64,000 bases of DNA from Acanthochromis polyacanthus (taxonomy: Eukaryota > Chordata > Actinopteri > Pomacentridae): NCBI RefSeq assembly GCF_021347895.1, contig NC_067124.1:23302521-23366520 (forward strand), given 5' to 3'. The notes beneath the pieces were generated by a model. It saw only the letters and a list, made by a program, of their open reading frames with translations. It did no database searches and was not told where the DNA came from. Below are positions 26,367-64,000 of the stretch, one piece after another (within the stretch, counting starts at the first letter, position 1; every line of letters starts with the position of its first letter). A program made the position numbers and the translations under genes.

Positions 26367-29300
26367 TGCCATTTTTGGGCAGACCACGAGGGAATAAACT
26401 CATTTTAAATGAATATTTGAATGACTCGCTCAGAGTTTTACTGTCCTGTTGGCACGCAAGTGAAGGAACGAAGAAAACCGTACCTGATCATGTGGTATAC
26501 TGGACAAACCTCAACCAGCAGCCTGAAATTTAAAACTGTTCTATTACCATGGGAGAGGAAGCATATGAATAACTGCTGAAGCAGGCATTTTGCTGTGACC
26601 TTTAGCTTCAGATGTTACATTCTTTCTCAGGGTTTACAATGTGTTAAAATGGTGCTCCTGCCACTTGGGGGCAGTCATGTCTTTCCAGCAAAAATATTGA
26701 AATAGAATCTATAATTAAAAAAAAAAAAACCCTCACTATTTTCAAGCTTTCATAATAGAACTGCTTTTAGTCATGACAGCAGTTTAGCTGTCTTTGGACT
26801 ATGTTCAACTCAGTCTTGTTACAACACAAAGGTATTAGTATCTTGCCATTTAAACACTGATGCTGTTGAAAAAGCTTCAGCATGTGTCACTCGATTATTA
26901 TGAATCAGAAATTGAGAGATAATACTGTCATACTTTTGGGTTTTATTTTTCAGGGCCATTGGTGGAATTTCAGAAAATGACAAATTTTATCTAACTAAGC
27001 AGAAGTTTAACTAATTTCTTAATGTTGGTTTTAGAAACGGCTAATCCAAGCATACATGAGTATAAAGTATGCACTGTTTCAGTTGATGGTGCATATTATT
27101 GGAGGAAAATAAGGAGTTTTTTTTCATTTTTATTTTTTAACTTTTTTACCAGTTTCTAAATGTGGTATTATGGAAAGTGAAACTAGTTACTGTCAGACTT
27201 CGCACAGTTTCCTGTGCAATGTCAGACAAATTCAGCTGTCCACTCTGCCATCAGCTTGGTCTTAATCTGAATAAATCATTACAACAATTTTATGGCATTA
27301 GAATAAGTACCGTGATGAAGCCAGATTTATTGGCATAACTTGCAGATTGTCTAATGATTAAGTGCGCAGAACAGTAAACATTAAACTTTTACTTTGCAGA
27401 AATCATTCAGCTCCACTTCTTGCTGTCATCGTCACGTTACATTTAGAAATAGGCGATACTCTCAGTTTCCAGTTGATGTACTGAGATTTGTTTATGATAC
27501 TTTGTACTGCCTATTTGTATCGGTGACAGCAGACGTATCGTTAACACCTCTTATTATAATACAGTGAACAGCACCACAAACGACAGCTTTGCATATGACT
27601 TATTAAAATAGAAAAACAAACCTTCACCAAGGTACTGCTTATAGCAGGACTCTTATATTAGAATGCGTTACTTTTAGCAAGGTGTACTTAAAAATGTCTC
27701 CAACTGGTGCTGCATATTGTGACATGAGCCATCTGGTGTTCAGGATCAAAGTTGAAATGTGTATTTTCTTGTTTTTGAAGACTGGATTAGGACAAATCCG
27801 AATGTCTCAGCTGAGTGAAATGGGCCGTGAACAGTTTTTTTGTTTGGTAATCTTATCCAAATTAATAATGCCTTTCTTGTTGCTTGAGAATTGTTTACTG
27901 TTCAGATTTTCACTGTGAGTACGAATCTTTGTAAAGTGATAAAGGCTGCACATAGCTGTCACAATAAAGTAAGAAAAAAAAAAGAAAACTCAACATTGTC
28001 ATTGTTGCTAATATACAGCAAATTTTGCTTGTTGACGCTCACACCTGATTGTGGAAAAAACCCACATACAATGAGTATTGAAACTACATTTTTTTTAACT
28101 TTTGGTACCATCTGAAACTGAATTTGTTTAGACAGCATACAGGATTTGAGAACTTTTTAATTAAAAGAAGGGTTTTGTAGCAACAAGGCTGTACTTTGGC
28201 AGCATGGTACTTTGAGCTAAATGCAGATGTCACTAACGATGCGAATGTCATGTGTAGCAGGTATATTGTTTATCATCATAGGTCACTGTGTTAGCATGCT
28301 AACATTAGCCCTTGAGTACAAATAGAGTTGCGGCTGACGGTGATGACATTGGTTTTGTATGTAGTTGGTCAAAAACCATAGTGTAGTACAAACTGAATTT
28401 TCAGTTCATCAGAAAAATCGTATCAGCGGTCATTGATGTTAAAAAATATTTCACAGAGAGTTACCATTAGTCATTAGGGTTTATCCTCTTGCAACCATGC
28501 ATACAAGATTTTATGGGTAATTCCTCCAACAAGTCATTTATATCAACATTAACTTGGAGGTGTTACAGGAAAAGTAATTGGGGTCAGCAGGCTTGATTCT
28601 CTCGGGACCATGAATATATGTACTAAATTTCAAGGCAATTCATCCATAAGCTGTTGATATTGCTTTTTACCTAAACTAAAGTGGTGGTCTAACCAATCAA
28701 ATGTATCGATATCAAAGCTCAGGAATGATTTTTCCACTAATATCAGAATATTTCAGTCAATCTGTTGCTCCACTTGTTAAGTGTTGCAGTTCATTTCACC
28801 ACCTGCCCCAGTTAGTAGTATACGTCTCAAACCTCAACTACCACTTTCAAAATTATTTTGACATAAGAGATGAGGATCAGATATTGATTTGACAAACTGA
28901 AGTTATCTAGTGTTAATTTCAGTCTCCCAGACCAACCCCTCCACAGAGCTCATCATCATCAGCTCCATCACTGAGTTCCTTCCACTGACAGACTTATGTC
29001 CTAAGCTGGTATAAACATGCCATTTTTCCACAGTCTCACGCTGCTCCACTTTATGTCTCCTCTGGCAACTGTTTGTCCTTAAAGGTGAGCGTATCAGCAC
29101 TATTTCCCTGCTGTGAATTCAACACCAGCACATTAATTATACAGCATGCCATCCTTCCAGAAAAGACACAACTGCTGGCAAGGGAATGTCATTAAAGAGG
29201 TAGAAATGCACCAAACATCGCAGGCGGCACTAACTTGCAATGATTCTCCAGCACAAAAAACAAATACGTCCCAAAACGGCGTGCAGTCATGTTTTGAAAT

Positions 29301-29534
29301 CTCAGCAATCACAACACTGATTTATAACCTCCTGCTCACATTTGGTCTTTTTCAATAGCACAAATCATATTATTAAATTAACAGTGCATCAAATCTCTGT
29401 GTAATGTGAACATGGTTGCTTGAAATGACAAACCCACAGAGAATTATCCCCCAACTCTGCAGGCCCATGTCGACTCTACGGGGCTTTTGAGCATCTGTCA
29501 GCTCATTGTTTTGGTTTTCCAGCTGGCATTTTTC

Positions 29535-29723
29535 CTAATGGTTGCTCTGGGTTTTGCAGTGGCCCAAAAAGACCACAATTATGAAATAGATGTCTATAAA
29601 AACTGCTAATACGACACCTCCAATCGCTCCAATGTTTTTATTTGTGCGTGTTGCAAAGTCATGGGCCAAATTGGCGCAGTCGGCTGGAGCATGTGCAGTG
29701 AGCTGAACAATGCAGAAGAACAC
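29535..29723 (-). pseudogene. possible tetraspanin-like C-terminal fragment (doubtful)
   Basis: The minus frame ends with a Cys-containing segment (PADCANLAHDF), then NIGAIGGVVLAVFIDIYFII and a short tail with a stop. A cysteine before a final membrane helix opening with 'IGAIGG' is the layout of the last part of a tetraspanin. I found no other tetraspanin exon nearby, so this may be a chance frame, an orphan exon or a processed relic. Confidence 0.2.
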
Positions 29724-31439
29724 CTTGAAGCTAGAAAATGTTGGGGCTTAAACGTCCATCGATTGATTTTCATATATTTATTCATTTTCAAAAAGTTTTG
29801 AAAAAGTACAAAAACTCAGATTTTCCCAATTTGGCTGCTTCAAATGAAGTGCGTCTAAGGCCTTCAGGCACTAAGTAACCCTGGACTTCCTTGGCCTTTG
29901 GGTTGCAGACAGGGTTGGGGAAAAAATGCGATCGAATCCATTCTCTAGTCTAGATTATCGCATACTCCTTATCCCCTCCTAATCTCTTTGTGTCGGGGCA
30001 GTAAAGTGAATAATTAGATTCTATTCCCTGTTATTAGCTCCGTAAATGAAAGCCAGAGATTAAAAGGCAAAAGAGGCTTTGGATTTTGTTCCGTGGCTGC
30101 ATTGAGTTTCATATCTTAAAAGCAAGTTTTCCTCCTCATATGTGAGGTTAAGTAACAAATGAAAATAATCATTTGGCATGCTGATTCTTTGGTGTTTAAG
30201 CTTTCAATAAATGCTCTTCCACAATATTTATTCTAAATACTATTCTCGAAATTTGAAATGAAAGAAGATTAAATGATCACCTGCTGTATTAATAATGTCT
30301 TGAAATACATGAAAGAGCACTGCTGGTCTCATTAGGCAATACACTATGGATTTTATGGGATTTATTGCCCCCTGGGTCAAGTTATTGGGAGCTAGACTCT
30401 GCAGATTACCCTTTCCATGCACACAACACACACTGAACATATTAGTCATGGCCCAGCATCAGCTCTATGTGAATAATTCGGTTTTTATTATTCACTGCCA
30501 AGCGATCAGGAATTTGTCCATTTTGCAGATTGCTTGTTAACCTTACATGTACAGAACATACAGTGAGCACAGTATGGGGTGGTCACAGGATCAGCAAATG
30601 GAAGCATAGAGGCTCTTATATACTGACATGTATGAAAGCTATCCAGAGGTAAATCTCTAGAACAAACGACTGTTGGTTATTTGGACCCAAGTTTCGAGGC
30701 TATCAAATACAAACATGTTTAAAAATGCATAGCAACATTAAGAGAAAGCATTACTACTCTAATTCTCCCCTTAATTTAAGGTGTGCAGTTAGCACTGAAG
30801 TATCCAACAATAGATTGAGATGTCAATTGATGATGTCCACGACTGCGGCTCCTCTGCAAGATTAATCTGTCTCATAGAATAATCCTTTTTTTTAAAGCTC
30901 CACTCATCAATATGTAAGGAGAAATAGGTCAGTCGCAGTGATAAACCCCCAGAGCCTTCAAGTGGGAAAGAGTCAACTTGCATGACCCCTGAATTATATT
31001 AATGTGGACATTTTCTGAGTTCACACCTTGTAAAGCTGCTGTGTTGTAAAAATGTCACAACCAATTGGAGTAATTAGAAGTTACTATCATTTTTCATTTT
31101 TATGTTACTTTTAAACTTGCATGTGTTTTTTAAAGCCATTGATAATTGTCAAAATTTAGTTTTTCATGCTACAGTCGTCTCATGGCCTCAACCCGTGCAT
31201 CCCAAATGTACATATAATGCACTGATCCTCCCATGTTGAATATTTGATTACAGAAGTTCCATTTAGTAGCACCAATATTATTGATCTTAGCAGCTATTTA
31301 TCCTTTTACAGTTTCTGGCATATTAACGTATGGTTTGGTGTCACTACTCTCATCATCCTCATTTTCAGAGAAAACCTATGGTACACTACCAAAACTTAAG
31401 AGATCTGCTGGTGAAGATGGTAGAATCACCACCTTAGTA

Positions 31440-33300
31440 TAGTGGAGGGGTTTGTGTGTCCCTGTGATTCTGGGAGTTGTCTTGTCGGGGGCAATAGCCC
31501 CGGGTAAGGTCTTTTAAGGCAAATTGGTCCTTGGGGATTGGCCAGACTACGAGTGATTCAAAGGCTTCAATAAATTTGCGGAAAAGAAACTGCAGCACCT
31601 TGCCCGGAATAGGGAAACTGGGGCCCCCTTCTGGAGTCAGGCCCAGGAGGGGAGATCACCAGCAAGTGTCTGGTGGCCAACCATGATCCATGGGACTTGG
31701 CTGAGCATAACCTAATAAAACAACATGGAGTTGCTGCCCAGACTTACACCCTGTAGTTGGTGGGCACAAGCTGGACAGCAGGCAAATGAAGGCACCGAGG
31801 CCTGTGGATCCCTGGCATGGTAGACTTTTTCTTTTTGAGCAAGTATCAGATATTTTTCTGTAGTTTGGTGGAGACCTATGGGAGTGCAATGCATTCATTA
31901 AAGGACTATCTCTTAATTACAGAAATTATTTGTTAGCTTTGACATCCTTATCCTGCAGCCATAGAAACTGATGTTATTGGTTGCTGTAGTAGCTAGGTTT
32001 GACTCAGGGTGCTAATAAGTGTATTCATAGTTCAAATGTTGATGTCAAAATTGGAACCATATCTGGTTTAATCATTATTATCAGTCCGTATCCAAAGCAT
32101 CAAATGAAAGATGAAATAAAAGTTAGCCAAATCAGGAAGCCAAAGCAAGAGCTTGTTATTTTATGATTGTATTGGCTGGTGCTGTTTGGGATCTTATGAG
32201 ATACCAATACAATGATGCTAGTTATTGATAAAGCAGAAAACGTGTCCTTTTTTTCTTACTCCAATGTGCTTTCAGGTGATTTCAGATGTTTGGTATGCTG
32301 AAGGTATAGATTAACAACTGACATGATTTTTAAAGGTTGTGATCTTCCATGTACTTAGAGCTACCATGCCAGGGATCAGCATGCTTTGATGTCCACCCTT
32401 GCCTGCTGTCCAGTTTCATCTGACCCATACACCTATCCCAGCAAGTGGTGACTCTTAGGCTGTGCCTGGTCGAGCCCTGTGGAGTGTTGGCCACCACATG
32501 TTTAAGGGCAAGCTCTCCTCCTAGACCTGGAAGAGGTCATGGTCTCTCTGTTTAAGGCAAGGCATCAAATCACCATCTTTATCAGTTCATAGAGAGTCTT
32601 TAAATTGCTTTTTGTCTGGCCTCACTTCTAGAACCAGTTTGGGACAGGACATGGCACCAGGGGACACTGCCAACCAACAACCCTAGAATCAGAGACACAT
32701 AAACTCCACTGTAATAAGGTGGTGATATTTTACATTTACTGGAAACAGGTGGATTGCTGCCTCAAGTGAGAGAGTTTAAGTATCTTGGAAACTTGTTCAC
32801 AAGTGCTGGGAAAATGGAGCCTTGAATGAAAGATGGATTGGGGGATATCAGCAGCAATGTGGGTGTTGCACCTGACCGTCATGGTGAAGACTTCAAAATT
32901 TACCAGTTGCTCAAGAGTTCTGGGTAATGACTGAATGAACAAGATTGCAGATAGGAGTGGCTGATAACAGTGACTAGGGTTGGCTTTTGAGATTGGGTAA
33001 GTTTGGACATCCAGAGGAAGATAGGAGTAGAATCTCCTCAAAAAGAGCCAGCTAAAGTGGTTTGGGCATCTGATTAGGATGCCTTCTGGGTGCTTTTCAT
33101 TGAAAATGTTTAGAGCATTACCAACTGGTTAGACCCAGAAGTTGCTGGAGTAACTGGGTATCTCAACTGGCCTGGGACCACCCTGGGATCCCCCATGAGG
33201 AGCTGGAAAATGTTGCTGGGAAGAGGGACATCTAGAATGCCCTGCTGAGCCTGCTGCCACCACAGAATGGAAGAAACTGGGTGAATTGATGGATGGCATT
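31440..33300 (+). mobile_element. decayed non-LTR retrotransposon (LINE) remnant
   Basis: Near 33050 the plus strand reads SQLKWFGHLIRMPSG, followed after stops by SQLAWDHPGIPHEELENVAG. 'QLRWFGHxxRMP' and the later 'LAW..LGIP.EEL' are typical of the C-terminal end of LINE ORF2 proteins. Several stops and frame changes show it is dead. The 5' limit is a guess based on sequence character (the G-rich run from 31440). Confidence 0.55.
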
Positions 33301-33540
33301 TTTAAAAGATCAAGACCTATCAGAGATTTTTTTAAAACAGTTTCTGTTAACCTAGTGGCCATAAAAGTTAGTTACTGCAGCTTTAACCTTCATTTATTAT
33401 TTGCCTAAAATAGGATAGCTCAAGGACAATACACAACATACCTCATTATATGAAATCATAATAATGGGAACCTCCCACCAGCTCTTGTTTACTGACAAGA
33501 CGTCAAAAAAAAATCATTGATTAGCACCCTCGTTAATCAT

Positions 33541-33868
33541 TTGTTCAGCTCTCAGCAGGGATTATGATTTTCCAGGAAGGAGGAGATGGAGGAGGAGGGG
33601 TGGGGGGTTTCTCGGTCTTTTAACACCGCTTCCATCCCAGTTTCTCCTCTCTTCACCTCCTCTCATCTCGGCGGTCGGGAAGGACACAAGCCAAAGCCTC
33701 TGTCCCTCTCCAGCTGAACGAGAAGCGGTCTGTCGCTTCAGCTCTGAGACGCTGCTGGAGGAAATTTTTGGTCGGAAAGCAGACAATAAGAGCTGCACCT
33801 GTCCGGAGGCTGCTTCTGGAAGACAGCGAGGCGCAACTTCTGCAAAACGACACCGAGAGTTGTTGAAA
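33541..33868 (+). promoter_or_regulatory. bcan promoter and 5' UTR
   Basis: A locally GC-richer, purine/pyrimidine-biased block stands out from the AT-rich desert and ends at the predicted bcan start codon at 33869. It probably contains the 5' UTR and core promoter. I see no exact TATA box; TTTTAAC at 33618 is a weak candidate. Confidence 0.45.
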
Positions 33869-63753
<29,885 letters not shown>

Positions 63754-64000
63754 GTATTCTGTAAAGAAGTGCTGCACTGTTGATAACAGAAACAACAGCT
63801 GCTGGTAATATGCTTTATTGTTGTTTTGGGATAGGCAGCTCTGTCTCTGAAAATGTCAAATCAGGAGATTTACTGCATCCTGCAATTTACCACTTCAAGC
63901 TGACGCAGCGGATTTGCTCCCCAGTTTGAATTAATCCTCAGAGAACAACTTGCAGCAGGCTCACAACTGGAGACTCCTCACTGTTACATAAGAGGGCTTT

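Larger units (their letters stand above)
26367..33540. other. 7.2-kb gene desert between isg20l2 and bcan
   Basis: I found no supported gene on either strand. It holds a decayed LINE (about 31440-33300), a tetraspanin-like frame (29535-29723, minus) and otherwise AT-rich unique sequence. In human, CRABP2 and NES lie in this interval; no lipocalin-fold exon or long nestin-like exon is visible here. Confidence 0.6.

Noticed and set aside
30240..30449. Minus frame INPIKSIVYCLMRPAVLFHVF
   Set aside because: No domain, no splice context, no partner frame; length is within chance for AT-rich DNA.

Overview
This window looks like nuclear DNA of a bony fish, most likely a spiny-rayed teleost. It has intron-rich genes with GT-AG splice sites, a fish-type NLR (FISNA-NACHT-LRR-B30.2), Tc1-like transposons, several teleost-type tRNA-derived SINEs and microsatellites, and no bacterial signals. 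I joined exons by hand from ORF content, splice motifs and phase continuity, so all exon boundaries are predictions.

Layout. (1) 1-4884, plus strand: an NLRC3-like NLR gene cut by the left edge, with a NACHT exon, two LRR exons, a 47-nt linker exon and a terminal B30.2 exon. (2) 6509-15021, minus strand: a secreted-type protein starting with a signal peptide and four tandem Frizzled-type cysteine-rich domains (CRDs), each on one phase 0-0 exon. It is followed by a run of small exons that encode a penta-EF-hand-like domain and end in a 24-nt terminal exon. The two parts may be one gene or two adjacent genes, and this is the least familiar object in the window. (3) 18243-22480, minus strand: a complete eight-exon mettl25b (rrnad1) gene of 585 codons. 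(4) 22960-26366, plus strand: isg20l2, a nucleolar DEDDh exonuclease, head to head with mettl25b. (5) 26367-33500: a gene desert with a decayed LINE and a doubtful tetraspanin-like fragment. (6) 33869-63753, plus strand: bcan (brevican), running off the right edge. Its first coding exon holds only five coding bases, intron 1 is about 15.9 kb, and then come the signal peptide, Ig, Link 1, Link 2 and three long acidic Ser/Thr/Glu-rich exons. The EGF, C-type lectin and CCP exons lie beyond the window.

The order mettl25b - isg20l2 - bcan matches the order I recall for human 1q23 (METTL25B/RRNAD1, ISG20L2, CRABP2, NES, BCAN), but I see no crabp2 or nes between isg20l2 and bcan. The introns of bcan and of the CRD/EF-hand locus carry most of the mobile DNA. 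This includes one Tc1-like element with an uninterrupted 350-codon transposase, near-perfect 212-bp inverted repeats and a TA duplication. There is also a 601-bp fold-back element flanked by TTAA and a 543-bp non-autonomous element sitting inside a SINE with a 9-bp target duplication.
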